64,000 nucleotides of DNA from Fibrobacter sp. UWB15 (GCF_900177705.1 NZ_FXBA01000012.1:1-64000); one strand, 5' to 3'. Positions 1 to 8,080 are shown, counted from the stretch's first letter. Notes: generated by a model from the letters alone, not told the origin. Numbers and translations are program-made.

Positions 1-117
1 GTTGCGGACACCCTGGGGCTCGCCGGCGGCATTAGCGGACATCAAATTGTGGGATGGAACTACGTGAACCACGGAAATGTGTTCGGATATTTTGCGTCTT
101 ATAGGGGCTCTTTTTGA
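1..117 (+). CDS. C-terminal fragment of an unidentified protein
   Basis: The frame is open from the first base to a TGA at 115-117, giving the last 38 residues of a protein that starts outside the window. It is glycine- and aromatic-rich and ends in Phe, as outer-membrane barrel proteins often do, but 38 residues are too few to assign a family. The last codons (Tyr-Arg-Gly-Ser-Phe) lie inside a 15-base sequence repeated exactly at 1253-1267. No terminator with a clear T-run follows. It could be an accidental open frame. Confidence 0.4.
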   Translation, partial: VADTLGLAGGISGHQIVGWNYVNHGNVFGYFASYRGSF

Positions 118-221
118 GCGGAGGTAAAACTATACCTTTGAAAAAGTGGTATATTGTCCTAAAAGAGGTTTATCATGTTTAGTTAAGTCCTATAGGGATT
201 CTTTAAAAGCCGAGACAAGCA

Positions 222-668
222 ATGATAATCGCGATCAACAAAGATGAACCATGGTGGGAAAAGACGCGCGCATTCGCGAAAGATTGCTCATGGCAGCCGG
301 GGCGTCGTTTAGCCGAGCGAATGTCAAAGAACGATTTCCTAGACTGGGAAAAAGTTTTCGTTGCTGTACACGGTGAAGATGTTGTCGGCTTTTGCGTTCT
401 CGAGGAGAACGGGAACATTCCTCCGAAATTCAGTTGCAGCCCCTTTATTAACCTCGTTTACGTTAGCGAAAAATTCCGGGGAGAGCGGCTATCCAAAAGC
501 TTAATTGACGCAGCGTTTGATTACGCCCAAAGGCTCGGCTACAAAAAAGTTTATCTCAAAAGCGAGCACCACGGCCTATACGAAAAATACGGGTTCAAGA
601 AGATTGCCCATTTCGAACCAACGGTCGGGCTTGCGAACCAACTGTTTGAAATCGAAATTTCAATTTAA
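222..668 (+). CDS. GNAT family N-acetyltransferase
   Basis: A 148-residue single-domain protein of usual GNAT length. Members move an acetyl group from acetyl-CoA to an amine; the substrate here cannot be read from the sequence. Seen: the beta4-alpha3 region VYVSEKFRGERLSKSLIDA carries the R-G-x-x-L acetyl-CoA pyrophosphate loop, and the late YEKYGFKKI matches the usual Y-x-x-x-G-F end of the fold. The start is the only sensible ATG; the ribosome site before it (GAG at about 212) is weak. It stands alone, about 70 bases before the DoxX gene, which has its own promoter. Cytoplasmic. Family sure, function unknown. Confidence 0.85.
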   Translation: MIIAINKDEPWWEKTRAFAKDCSWQPGRRLAERMSKNDFLDWEKVFVAVHGEDVVGFCVLEENGNIPPKFSCSPFINLVYVSEKFRGERLSKSLIDAAFDYAQRLGYKKVYLKSEHHGLYEKYGFKKIAHFEPTVGLANQLFEIEISI

Positions 669-707
669 CATTAACTTTTAAGCATTCCTTCGCGGCAAAA
701 AAATTTT

Positions 708-736
708 TTGACTTTCCGCCCTTTTTAACCTATATT
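708..736 (+). promoter_or_regulatory. Promoter of the DoxX gene
   Basis: TTGACT at 708-713 and TATATT at 731-736 are separated by exactly 17 bases, a near-consensus sigma-70 pair. The ATG of the DoxX gene is at 743, only 6 bases after the -10 box, so transcription should begin at or next to the start codon. There is no Shine-Dalgarno sequence. This predicts a leaderless message. Confidence 0.65.
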
Positions 737-742
737 AAATGT

Positions 743-1183
743 ATGAAATACGTAAAAATGGTTTTGAGGGTTCTGCTGGGCATTTTTATGACCTATGCAG
801 GTGTCAGTCACTTGACCATCGCCAGGCAGGAATTCCTGGCGCAGGTTCCGTCGTGGTTTCCGCAGAATCCGGGATTCCTGGATTTCGTGGTATTGGCCTC
901 GGGGGTTGTCGAGATCGCTCTCGGCCTCAGCATGATAATCTTGTACAAGTACAAGGGAACGGTGGGGGTGCTCCTCGCGCTGTTCTACATCGCCATTTTC
1001 CCAGGCAACATCAGCCAGTACGTGAACGGCATCAGCGCTTTCGGGCTCGATACCGACCAAGCCCGACTCATACGCCTGTTCTTCCAGCCGGTGCTGATCG
1101 CCTGGGCGCTTTGGTCTACCGACGGCGTACAACAAATCAAAACATGGTGCGCCCACTGTCGCAAGCAACCTCAAAAGGATTAG
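743..1183 (+). CDS. DoxX-like small membrane protein
   Basis: A 146-residue integral membrane protein with about four hydrophobic helices (roughly residues 5-22, 47-68, 74-92 and 110-128). The helix-1 pattern F-M-x-x-A-G-V-x-H-L and the phrase GVVEIALGLSMI are typical of the DoxX/MauE-like superfamily, whose members are small inner-membrane proteins linked to redox or thiosulfate metabolism; no specific role can be read here. The tail WCAHCRKQPQKD carries a CxxC pair that could bind metal or form a disulfide. It appears monocistronic with its own promoter just before the ATG. Family assignment is moderate, function unknown. Confidence 0.7.
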   Translation: MKYVKMVLRVLLGIFMTYAGVSHLTIARQEFLAQVPSWFPQNPGFLDFVVLASGVVEIALGLSMIILYKYKGTVGVLLALFYIAIFPGNISQYVNGISAFGLDTDQARLIRLFFQPVLIAWALWSTDGVQQIKTWCAHCRKQPQKD

Positions 1184-1293
1184 AAAATTTTTATATTCTT
1201 TCCGTGAAAGAAATCCTGAAGGATACTCCCGAAGCGAAGTACCTGTAAAATTTTATAGGGGCTCTTTATGTTATTATCTTTTCAAGGTCCCCG

Positions 1294-2220
1294 GTGAAGT
1301 GCGTCCTGAAAATATTCCTGTTTGCCCTGGTGTTCGCAGGGTTTGCCTTTGCCGAAGCGCAAGACAGCGACGAGCCTTCGGTTTCCAAGTTCCGTGAACG
1401 GTTCTCGCTGCGTTTCTTGTGCGATTACAATTTCGTGGCTATCTGGAATTCCGCCTACAACAACTCGACGCTCAATTCGAACCGCCCGATCAATGTGGGC
1501 ATCGGCTTCGGTTACGACAGCCTGTTTACCACATTCGGGATTTCGTGGGACGTGTCCGCCGATTTCAAGTACAGCCTCCCTTTTACCACTTCAAAAGAAA
1601 AATCAGACACCCAGGCTTTCGAGACAGGGCTCGACTTTTTCCCGGGAAACTGGTGGCTTGCGGCAAAGCTCCGCTTTTACAGCGGCTTCACCACGGAAGT
1701 CGAACGCGACGGCGAAAAGGAACGGGAATTCATAGATCTCTGGTTTGCGGACATGTATTTTTCGATGCTCTGGATGGCGACCGCGAAAGAAATTTTCGCC
1801 CCCAGGAGCGCCTACTTTTTGGATCGCCGTCAAAAGAAATCTGCCGGGAGCTTGATTATCGGCGGGCGCCTGCAACGAAACATTGCCGAAGACAACGACG
1901 GGGTCCTCGGCTACGAAAACGACAAGCGCGACATCACCTCCATCTGGGGTGACGTCGGGTACACCTACACCTTCGTTTTCGGCAACGGGTATTTCTGGAA
2001 CCTCTGGGGCGTTGTAGGCATCGCGTACGGCCGCGAACACGCTAACGACGGCAACCTGCTGTTACCCGAATCGGACATAAAGACCGCATTGGGCTACATC
2101 GGGGAAAAATGGGCTTGGAACATCGTTCTTAAATGCGGATACTCCGCCATTGCGTTTGGCGAACATCTGGAGCAAAAATACGTATCTGCCTTCGAAATCC
2201 TTGTGGTACGCAGGTTCTAG
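1294..2220 (+). CDS. Secreted, probable outer-membrane beta-barrel protein
   Basis: 308 residues with a signal peptide (MKCVLKIFLFALVFAGFAFA, cut near AFA-EAQ) followed by amphipathic, aromatic-rich beta strands and a C-terminal Phe, the usual signature for BAM-dependent insertion. No known family recognised. The start is GTG at 1294 with AAGG about 6 bases upstream; an ATG at 1268 is in another frame and stops after nine codons, so GTG is preferred. Codons are GC-rich like the neighbouring housekeeping genes. A weak hairpin with a T-run at 2422-2448 could end the transcript. An alternative is a periplasmic beta-rich protein, but the alternating pattern and final Phe favour a barrel. Confidence 0.65.
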   Translation: MKCVLKIFLFALVFAGFAFAEAQDSDEPSVSKFRERFSLRFLCDYNFVAIWNSAYNNSTLNSNRPINVGIGFGYDSLFTTFGISWDVSADFKYSLPFTTSKEKSDTQAFETGLDFFPGNWWLAAKLRFYSGFTTEVERDGEKEREFIDLWFADMYFSMLWMATAKEIFAPRSAYFLDRRQKKSAGSLIIGGRLQRNIAEDNDGVLGYENDKRDITSIWGDVGYTYTFVFGNGYFWNLWGVVGIAYGREHANDGNLLLPESDIKTALGYIGEKWAWNIVLKCGYSAIAFGEHLEQKYVSAFEILVVRRF

Positions 2221-2250
2221 CCGCACCCGGAGCACATCCAGTTCAGGGGC

Positions 2251-2394
2251 ATGCGCATCGAAGACCTTTACCGTGACGCAACATTCACCGTAAACAAAAA
2301 CGCCCCCGAAGAGAAGTTCATCAAGTTCTACCTGCAATGGGATCAGGACTGTGAACGGCGAATCGTTCTAAGGGCGATTGTTTCGGGGATTTAA
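2251..2394 (+). pseudogene. Short ORF or gene remnant after the barrel gene
   Basis: From the TAG ending the previous gene the same frame stays open for another 57 codons to TAA at 2392-2394, with an internal ATG at 2251 giving 47 residues. The peptide is charged, soluble-looking and coding-like, with no signal peptide and no ribosome site. Because the preceding gene already has a proper barrel end (Phe), this is more likely a decayed piece of another gene or a very small gene than a read-through extension. The rest of the 2221-2540 gap holds two hairpins, described separately. Confidence 0.25.
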
Positions 2395-2421
2395 CCCATT
2401 TCGCAATAATCTGTGACGTTT

Positions 2422-2448
2422 AGCATGCGTTTTTGCATGTTGTTTTTT
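2422..2448 (+). terminator. Probable terminator
   Basis: AGCATGC (2422-2428) pairs with GCATGTT (2435-2441), including one G-T pair, across a 6-base loop and is followed by GTTTTTT. The stem is short (7 bp), so the terminator may be weak. It would end transcripts from the barrel gene. Confidence 0.4.
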
Positions 2449-2492
2449 AGGTATTCTTTTTTTCAGAAAAAAGAACTAATTTTGTTTTATAA

Positions 2493-2524
2493 GGGTCTCA
2501 TTATGAGACCCGGTTATCTTTTTT
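2493..2524 (+). promoter_or_regulatory. Hairpin with T-run in the leader of the vWA gene
   Basis: GGGTCTCA (2493-2500) and TGAGACCC (2504-2511) form a perfect 8-bp stem with a 3-base loop, followed by GGTTATCTTTTTT. It lies 17 bases before the ATG of the vWA lipoprotein and downstream of the likely -10 region (TTATAA around 2487). It could be a second terminator for upstream reading or an attenuator in the leader of the next gene. The fold is seen; its role is inference. Confidence 0.4.
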
Positions 2525-2540
2525 CAACAAGAGGGGCCCT

Positions 2541-3962
2541 ATGAAATCCAGATTTTTATTGACTGCAGGTTTTGCGCTCAGCATGTTTTTTGCGGCCTGT
2601 AGCGACGACAGCGCCAGTGCAAATCCAATTGACGCGGGCAAAGACAACGGCCAAATTGCAGACGAGACCCCGTCTGACACAACCACGCATAAAAAGTCCT
2701 CCGTCGATACCGAAGACGGAGCTACCTTCGAAACAAAAGGCAACCCTTCCTATAGCGATTACGGCATAAGCGAATCTTACGAAGGCGGCATTCGCATGGT
2801 CGACGCCGTCTATACCGCAGAACCGACTTCTGTCATGGTGCCCGGAGAAGTCGCGGACATGACAGTTCTCGACGAGTACATTCCTGTAGACTACGCCCCC
2901 GGCGGAGGAGATGGCGGATTTAACGGCAAGACTTATGGTCTGCTCACGGCCTCCGAATGGAACGATTTGGACAATTGGAGTTCCTGGACAGAAATAATGT
3001 CTGGCGAATTTGCCTCCAAGGCAGACTACTGGGATTTTGACCCGCGCAATCTCGCGGCGGTACAAGTGGTAGACGAAAACGGCACCGGCATAGCCAACGT
3101 TTCGGTAAAGCTATTGAAAGGGGACAATGAGGTTTTTGCCACGAAGACCGATAACAAGGGATATGCCTACTGCTGGGTAAACCTGTTTGACGGTGGCACC
3201 GAAGAAGTCTTTAAAGATGAAGATTTTTCGTTGAAAATCAACGGAGAAATATCAGAGGCCCCCGTAAAGCTTACCTCCATCGGTAACGACTCGCTCAGAG
3301 TGAACGTGGTTACAAGCGACGCCAAGCAAGCTGACGCCAAGGCAGACATCGCCTTTATCGTTGACGCCACCGGTTCCATGGGCGACGAAATCCGATTCCT
3401 CCAATCGGACCTCAAATACATCATAGACCACGCCCACTCGGAAACTAATGTCGCTTTACGTACGGCTGTCGTATTCTACCGCGACGAAAACGACGAATAC
3501 CTCACCCGCGGCAAGGATTTTTCGACTGACGTTGCCAACACTCAAACATTTATCGATGAACAGTACGCTAACGGTGGAGGCGACTACCCCGAGGCAGTGC
3601 ACTCCGCACTCGAAGCCACGCTACAAAATTTCTCTTGGAACGAATCGGCCCGTGCACGCATCGCCTTCTTGATTCTTGACGCCCCCGCCCACCACCAGGA
3701 CGATGTCATCGAAAGCCTCCAGAAATCCATCGAGCTCTACGCCAAGAACGGAATCAAGCTCATTCCCGTAGCAGCAAGCGGCGTCGACAAGGACACAGAA
3801 TCCATGTTGCGTTTCTTCGAGATTATCACGGGCGGCACCTACGTGTTCCTCACCGACGACAGCGGCATCGGTTACTCGCATATCGAAGCTTCTGTGGGCG
3901 ACCACGACGTAGAAAAGCTCGCCGACCTGATGATTCGACTGATCAAAAAATACGTGGAATAA
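2541..3962 (+). CDS. Lipoprotein with von Willebrand factor A domain
   Basis: 473 residues. The N-terminus is a lipoprotein signal with lipobox F-A-A-C (Cys20), then an Asp/Ser-rich linker, so it is anchored to a membrane from the periplasmic or outer face. Around residues 170-230 is a carboxypeptidase-regulatory-like beta-sandwich (VVDENGTGIANVSVKLLKG). From about 268 comes a vWA domain whose metal-ion adhesion site is visible as D275-A-T-G-S-M; vWA domains usually bind protein partners through a metal ion. Start at 2541 is supported by GAGGGG seven bases upstream. It is monocistronic, closed by the terminator at 4005-4035. A role in surface adhesion or in a surface complex is inference. Confidence 0.85.
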   Translation: MKSRFLLTAGFALSMFFAACSDDSASANPIDAGKDNGQIADETPSDTTTHKKSSVDTEDGATFETKGNPSYSDYGISESYEGGIRMVDAVYTAEPTSVMVPGEVADMTVLDEYIPVDYAPGGGDGGFNGKTYGLLTASEWNDLDNWSSWTEIMSGEFASKADYWDFDPRNLAAVQVVDENGTGIANVSVKLLKGDNEVFATKTDNKGYAYCWVNLFDGGTEEVFKDEDFSLKINGEISEAPVKLTSIGNDSLRVNVVTSDAKQADAKADIAFIVDATGSMGDEIRFLQSDLKYIIDHAHSETNVALRTAVVFYRDENDEYLTRGKDFSTDVANTQTFIDEQYANGGGDYPEAVHSALEATLQNFSWNESARARIAFLILDAPAHHQDDVIESLQKSIELYAKNGIKLIPVAASGVDKDTESMLRFFEIITGGTYVFLTDDSGIGYSHIEASVGDHDVEKLADLMIRLIKKYVE

Positions 3963-4004
3963 CTAGAAATGAACAAAAACATTTTATCACTCTAAAAAAG
4001 CGAA

Positions 4005-4035
4005 AGGGCGGTCGAAAGGCCGCCCTCATTATTTT
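4005..4035 (+). terminator. Rho-independent terminator of the vWA gene
   Basis: AGGGCGG (4005-4011) pairs perfectly with CCGCCCT (4020-4026) around an 8-base loop, followed by CATTATTTT. It is 43 bases after the stop codon of the vWA lipoprotein gene. Confidence 0.75.
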
Positions 4036-4111
4036 GTACGCTTGCAGTTCCACATAAAATAAAGTATATTCGGAGTGTATAAGGATAAACTAAAAAAAAG
4101 GAGAAAACACA

Positions 4112-4762
4112 ATGAGTCAGTGCAAATCCGAAGACTTGGAAAAAATTTGGATGAAGAGAGTCCGTAATCTGGCGGGCCTGATGGGGATGATTCTGCCTTG
4201 GGTTTCGTTACTCGGAGCCATTCTCGTTGCTCACACCAAAGGGTTTCCTGAAGGTTTCTGGAGACTTCTATCCATCTCGGAGACTTACTATGTGACACCT
4301 CCGCTGGTAGGAATCTTGACGACAGCCGCAGTCGTGTTAATGTGTTACAAAGGCTATAGCACTAAAGACCACGTCATTTCGGCCCTGGCAGGTCTATTCG
4401 GCTTGATGATTGTCCTGTTTCCATGCGATTGTCCTGCAGCAAGCGAAATCGTCGGATTTTTCCAGTTGCCCGTAAAAATTTCTGACATCATTCACTGCGC
4501 ATCTGCAGTCGCGTTCTTTTTGCTTTTGTCGTACATGAGCTTGTGCCAATTTACTCAAGGTAAAGACGACACGCGAAACAAGCACATCAAAAACATCATC
4601 TTCAAGATCTGCGGTATCGGCATGCTGGCCGCACTAGCCCTGATGATCATTCCCATCGATTTTTTTGCCAAGACGTTCATTGTCGAGGCAATCGCTCTCA
4701 CCTTCTTCGGTGCCAGCTGGCTTGTGAAAGGCGAATTTCTAGGTCTGCTGTCCGACGACTAA
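4112..4762 (+). CDS. Six-helix membrane protein, DUF998-like
   Basis: 216 residues with about six hydrophobic helices (near 18-40, 58-77, 86-103, 124-146, 160-180 and 186-205) and short loops. The overall layout resembles DUF998-type membrane proteins, whose function is unknown; that assignment is by impression only. A Cys pair (C-D-C near residue 109) lies at the end of helix 3. The start is well supported: AAGGAG ends 8 bases before the ATG. It has its own leader (a TATATT-like box near 4067) and no obvious operon partner. Inner membrane; function unknown. Confidence 0.65.
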   Translation: MSQCKSEDLEKIWMKRVRNLAGLMGMILPWVSLLGAILVAHTKGFPEGFWRLLSISETYYVTPPLVGILTTAAVVLMCYKGYSTKDHVISALAGLFGLMIVLFPCDCPAASEIVGFFQLPVKISDIIHCASAVAFFLLLSYMSLCQFTQGKDDTRNKHIKNIIFKICGIGMLAALALMIIPIDFFAKTFIVEAIALTFFGASWLVKGEFLGLLSDD

Positions 4763-4832
4763 AAATTCAAAAAAAATGTTCATCGAAATAAAAAATATAT
4801 TACTTTTATGAAGTCCTCAAAAAGGAACAAAT

Positions 4833-5048
4833 ATGAGTACATCTTTTATCGTTTTTAACATCATCGGTCTTGTAATCGTCGTCATTGCCGCATTCCGCAT
4901 CGGCATGCAGGTGAGCAAGGCAGCTAAGTTGGAAGCCCCGGAAGCCAAAAACAACAAGTCCTATGACGAATGCCTAGCCAAAACAATACAAGCTTTAAAT
5001 ACGGTTCCTTTACCGATGCACGCGATGGCGAAACCTACCGCACCATAA
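4833..5048 (+). CDS. N-terminal membrane anchor, likely first half of a split FISUMP protein
   Basis: 71 residues from an ATG with AAAGGAAC upstream. Residues 4-27 form one hydrophobic helix, followed by a charged, Ala/Lys/Glu-rich linker. After about residue 46 the reading frame runs on over the start of the FISUMP domain encoded in the next frame (-1), and the out-of-frame tail (from about LAKTIQ) looks like noise. The natural protein would be this anchor joined to the FISUMP domain at 4970-5587. Either a frameshift broke the gene, the assembly has an error near the A-run at 4980-4983, or these are two overlapping genes. Confidence 0.55.
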   Translation: MSTSFIVFNIIGLVIVVIAAFRIGMQVSKAAKLEAPEAKNNKSYDECLAKTIQALNTVPLPMHAMAKPTAP

Positions 5049-5587
5049 AAATCGGCAACCAGGTGTGGATGGCCGAAAACCTGCGCTATAAGACAGAAGA
5101 CAGTTTCGCCCCCGGCAATGAAGAATCCAACGTTGCTCAATACGGCAGGCTCTATAAATGGACTACCGCACTGAACATTCCTGCAGAATACCAGGAACAG
5201 TCCCCGGCAAAAGACATCAACATGTATCGCGAAATCAAGGCCGACAACTACCAGGGCATTGCTCCGGAAGGCTGGCACATTCCAAGCATTAAGGAATGGG
5301 AAACCTTGATGGAAAACTTGTCAGCCAAGTCAAACGGTGCGGAACTGCGCAGCGAATGTGTCTGGCAAAAGCCCGGCACCGACACTTTGGGATTTTTCGC
5401 ACTCCCTGCCGGTTACCGTTTCGACAATGGCGCCTTCTGCCAGTTCGGCAAGCGCGTTCGTTTCTGGTGCAAGGAAGAATACGGCACGGCCAATGCCTAT
5501 CGCTTTAACCTTACCGAAGACTCCATGGACATCGAAGGCGTTTACAGATCCGACGCCATTTCTGTCCGTTGCGTAAAAAACGCCTAA
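4970..5587 (+). CDS. FISUMP-domain protein (second half of split gene)
   Basis: 205 residues dominated by one FISUMP domain (Fibrobacter succinogenes major paralogous domain): DARDGETYRTIKIGNQVWM opens it, and GIAPEGWHIPSIKEWETL and the closing ISVRCVKN are the expected later blocks. These domains are normally on exported or lipid-anchored surface proteins. This frame has no signal peptide, no good ribosome site, and a stop (TGA 4964-4966) two codons before its first ATG, so it probably gets its membrane anchor from the upstream frame at 4833. Function of FISUMP is not established; fibre binding or surface structure has been suggested by its genomic abundance. Confidence 0.8.
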   Translation: MPSQNNTSFKYGSFTDARDGETYRTIKIGNQVWMAENLRYKTEDSFAPGNEESNVAQYGRLYKWTTALNIPAEYQEQSPAKDINMYREIKADNYQGIAPEGWHIPSIKEWETLMENLSAKSNGAELRSECVWQKPGTDTLGFFALPAGYRFDNGAFCQFGKRVRFWCKEEYGTANAYRFNLTEDSMDIEGVYRSDAISVRCVKNA

Positions 5588-5606
5588 TTTAAACATTCAC
5601 TGGAAA

Positions 5607-5629
5607 TCCTTCATGCCCTGCATGGAGGA
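5607..5629 (+). promoter_or_regulatory. Hairpin burying the ribosome site of the FliB-like gene
   Basis: TCCTTCATG (5607-5615) pairs with CATGGAGGA (5621-5629) around loop CCCTG; the 9-bp stem has a single G-T pair. The right arm contains the Shine-Dalgarno sequence GGAGG used by the gene starting at 5638, so the folded RNA would hide it. There is no T-run, so it is not a standard terminator. Confidence 0.55.
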
Positions 5630-5637
5630 TTATATTT

Positions 5638-6606
5638 ATGATTCTTCGAAAGCCCGATTTTTATGACCAGTTCAAATGCATTGCCTCGCGGTGCAGCGAC
5701 ACTTGTTGTGTCGGCTGGGAAATCGATATTGACGAGGCGACACAAGAGGTTTACCGCAAGGTGGCGGGAGCCTTTGGCGAGCGGCTCCGCGCAAATATTG
5801 AAGACGGGCATTTTAAATTACTCCCCCACGACCGTTGTCCGTTTTTAGACAAAGACAACCTCTGCGAGGTTTTCCAGAACTTGGGCGAAGACGCCCTGTG
5901 CGATATTTGCACCGAGCATCCGCGATTTGTCGAGGTCTACGGCGATATAATGGAGCGTGGGCTCGGGCTCTGCTGCGAAGAAGCCGCGCGCTTGCTGCTT
6001 GAAGGCGAAGGCCCGCTGACCTTTACCTGCGAAGAATGCGACGAGCCCGAAGACGAATTGGATGACGACGACCTTGATATCCGCGACCAGATTCTCGGGG
6101 AACGCGAATGGATGTTCGAAACGCTTGCTGACCAAGGCTTGCCTTTCGCCGAGAGACTCTACAAAATTTTCGGCTATACGGGCGAGAATCCGTTTGCACC
6201 GTTTGAAAGTGCGAATGCCATGTTCGAACTTTTGTCAAAGCTTGAAAGCTACGGCCCGGACTGGGACGCCGCTCTCGAGCGCATCAAAGCCCGAATAGAC
6301 TCAAGCGAACCGATTGTAGATCAAGGGTTCTTTACCGAAAACGAAAGTTGCCGACTGCTCACCTACCTGATTTACCGGCATTACGCCAAGTGCCTTTTCG
6401 AAGGACGCGAACAGGGCAAGCGCCAATTTGCATTGTTCTTCTGGAACCTGGCCCGATTCTTTACCAAGGAACTTGCAGGTTCGAATTCCGCTGTCACACC
6501 TAGCCCGCGGACCAACACAAAAATAAACGCGGTCAAGATTCTTTCGAAGCAGCTGGAATACTGTCAAGAAATTATGGAAATCGTCGAGATTTCTCTGGAC
6601 GAATAA
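5638..6606 (+). CDS. FliB-like lysine-N-methylase homologue
   Basis: 322 residues. The Cys pattern (C14, C19, C23, C24, then a DRCPFLDKDNLC block near 66-77 and CDIC near 89-92) with EHPRF after it matches FliB, the radical-SAM-linked enzyme that methylates flagellin lysines, and the related CxxxCxxCC metal-cluster proteins. FliB homologues also occur in bacteria without flagella, and there is no flagellin gene in this window, so the target is unknown. The start has a strong GGAGG, but that site sits in a hairpin (5607-5629). It converges with the MATE gene, with 3 bases between stop codons. Cytoplasmic; family likely, substrate unknown. Confidence 0.75.
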   Translation: MILRKPDFYDQFKCIASRCSDTCCVGWEIDIDEATQEVYRKVAGAFGERLRANIEDGHFKLLPHDRCPFLDKDNLCEVFQNLGEDALCDICTEHPRFVEVYGDIMERGLGLCCEEAARLLLEGEGPLTFTCEECDEPEDELDDDDLDIRDQILGEREWMFETLADQGLPFAERLYKIFGYTGENPFAPFESANAMFELLSKLESYGPDWDAALERIKARIDSSEPIVDQGFFTENESCRLLTYLIYRHYAKCLFEGREQGKRQFALFFWNLARFFTKELAGSNSAVTPSPRTNTKINAVKILSKQLEYCQEIMEIVEISLDE

Positions 6607-6609
6607 AAG

Positions 6610-8037
6610 CTAGGCCGCCAGGCGGTCTTTATCCATCACGTGCTTACGCCATTTACCGCTCTTCCAGCGGAGCCAGAAAATAAGCGGTGCCGTACTGTAC
6701 ACGGCAACGACCGTGATCCAGGCGTATTGAGGCGGCAGGTGGAAAATGTAGGCCGCCACGTACAGGGCACCCGCCACGCACCAGTTCATAATGGCACACG
6801 CGAACATGACCCACACGGTATCGCCCGCACCACGAAGCGCACCCGCATAAATCACAAGCAGGACTTCCACAAAAATGTAGAAGGTCGCAATCCGCAACAT
6901 GAATATGCTCATAGGCCGCGCTGCAGCGAAAATGGCAAGCGCCTCGGCAGAAGCTTCAGCGGCATCGGGTTTAAAGATATCCGTCAGTATGCCCGGCAAG
7001 AAGATAAAGAAAACGCCCATCAGCAAAGAATATCCCCAGCCGAGTTTGAGGCCGGAATAAGTCGAACGCGATGCCGCGGCACCGTCGCGCGCACCCACGT
7101 AACGCCCCACGAGGCTTGTGGACGCCACTTCAAGGCCCATCAGCGGAACGTAGGCCACCATGTCCCAGTTGAACATGACCGAAGACGCCGTGGCCGCCTC
7201 GGGCCCAAGCGCATGGAACATGAGAATCAGGAGCTGGAACGCCGCCATGTTCAGGCACATTTCGACACCAGAGGGAATGCCCTTCTGCAAGAGTTCCTTG
7301 GTCAGGGGCCAACTGAATGCAAACGCATAACGGGTGCGGAAACGGTCGTGACAATTCTTGCCGAAGAATTTTGCGAACAAAATCACCGTCGAAACCAGGT
7401 TCCCGATCAAGGTGCCATAAGCAGCACCCGCCACGCCCAAAGCAGGAATCGGACCAAAGCCGTAAATCAAGAAGAAGTTGCAGACGACATTCACGAGCAT
7501 GCCCACGAAAGCAGCCTTCATCACGATCTTAGTTTCGCCGATACCGCTAAAGAAACACGGAGCCGCATTGCGCACCAAGTTAATGATGCCGCCGAACATC
7601 AAAATATTAAAGTAGGTCTTTTGATACTGCAGTTGGTCCGCCGGCAAATGCTCCATTCCAAACACAAAATGGCCTAGCGGAATCGTGAGGTACAAAAGCG
7701 GGACCGAAACAAGCGATAGGTAAACCGCCTGCATAAACACGCGGGCGCAATCCCAGCGCTTTTTGCCACCCAGACGCTGCGCCACCATAGCGGTCGTGTA
7801 ACTGATGGCACCGGTAAAGAACATGGTAAGTGCAAGCTGCACCGCTCCCGCCCCAAGCGCCGCATTCATTTCGGCTGGGCCAAGCTTCGAAAGGAACAGG
7901 CGGTCGATAAAAGTCATGATCGTGTCGAAAGACATCGACATGAGCATGGGAAGTGCCACTACGAGCACATCCTTTACATCACCGTTTTTCTTGAATTTAG
8001 ACGGTCTGTAGAACTTATTGAGTATCGCGTCGACCAT
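6610..8037 (-). CDS. MATE family efflux transporter
   Basis: About 475 residues with 12 hydrophobic helices in the MATE arrangement (two six-helix halves). The N-terminal half carries the conserved LPMLMSMSFDTIMTFIDRLF and the repeat half AATASSVMFNWDMVAYVPLM. MATE proteins export drugs or metabolites in exchange for H+ or Na+; the substrate is unknown. The longer frame begins with TTG at 8049, but the ATG at 8037 is preferred because a TATATT box on this strand (8054-8049) would start transcription only a few bases before it. It is monocistronic and convergent with the FliB-like gene. It differs from the fused MATE at 55.4 kb in lacking any C-terminal domain. Confidence 0.9.
   Translation of the reverse strand: MVDAILNKFYRPSKFKKNGDVKDVLVVALPMLMSMSFDTIMTFIDRLFLSKLGPAEMNAALGAGAVQLALTMFFTGAISYTTAMVAQRLGGKKRWDCARVFMQAVYLSLVSVPLLYLTIPLGHFVFGMEHLPADQLQYQKTYFNILMFGGIINLVRNAAPCFFSGIGETKIVMKAAFVGMLVNVVCNFFLIYGFGPIPALGVAGAAYGTLIGNLVSTVILFAKFFGKNCHDRFRTRYAFAFSWPLTKELLQKGIPSGVEMCLNMAAFQLLILMFHALGPEAATASSVMFNWDMVAYVPLMGLEVASTSLVGRYVGARDGAAASRSTYSGLKLGWGYSLLMGVFFIFLPGILTDIFKPDAAEASAEALAIFAAARPMSIFMLRIATFYIFVEVLLVIYAGALRGAGDTVWVMFACAIMNWCVAGALYVAAYIFHLPPQYAWITVVAVYSTAPLIFWLRWKSGKWRKHVMDKDRLAA
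6613..6631 (+). terminator. Possible terminator of the FliB-like gene inside the MATE 3' end
   Basis: GGCCGCC-A-GGCGGTC followed by TTTAT can form a short GC-rich stem just after the FliB-like stop codon. It lies within the last codons of the opposing MATE gene. The loop is tight, so efficiency is doubtful. Confidence 0.35.
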
Positions 8038-8080
8038 ATTGGGCGACAAATATAGAAATTTTTACAATTTATGCAAGTTT

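Noticed and set aside
1204-1248. 14-codon ORF starting with GTG right after a TATATT box
   Set aside because: Could be a leader peptide, but there is no ribosome site, no regulatory codon run and no attenuator after it; chance is enough to explain it.
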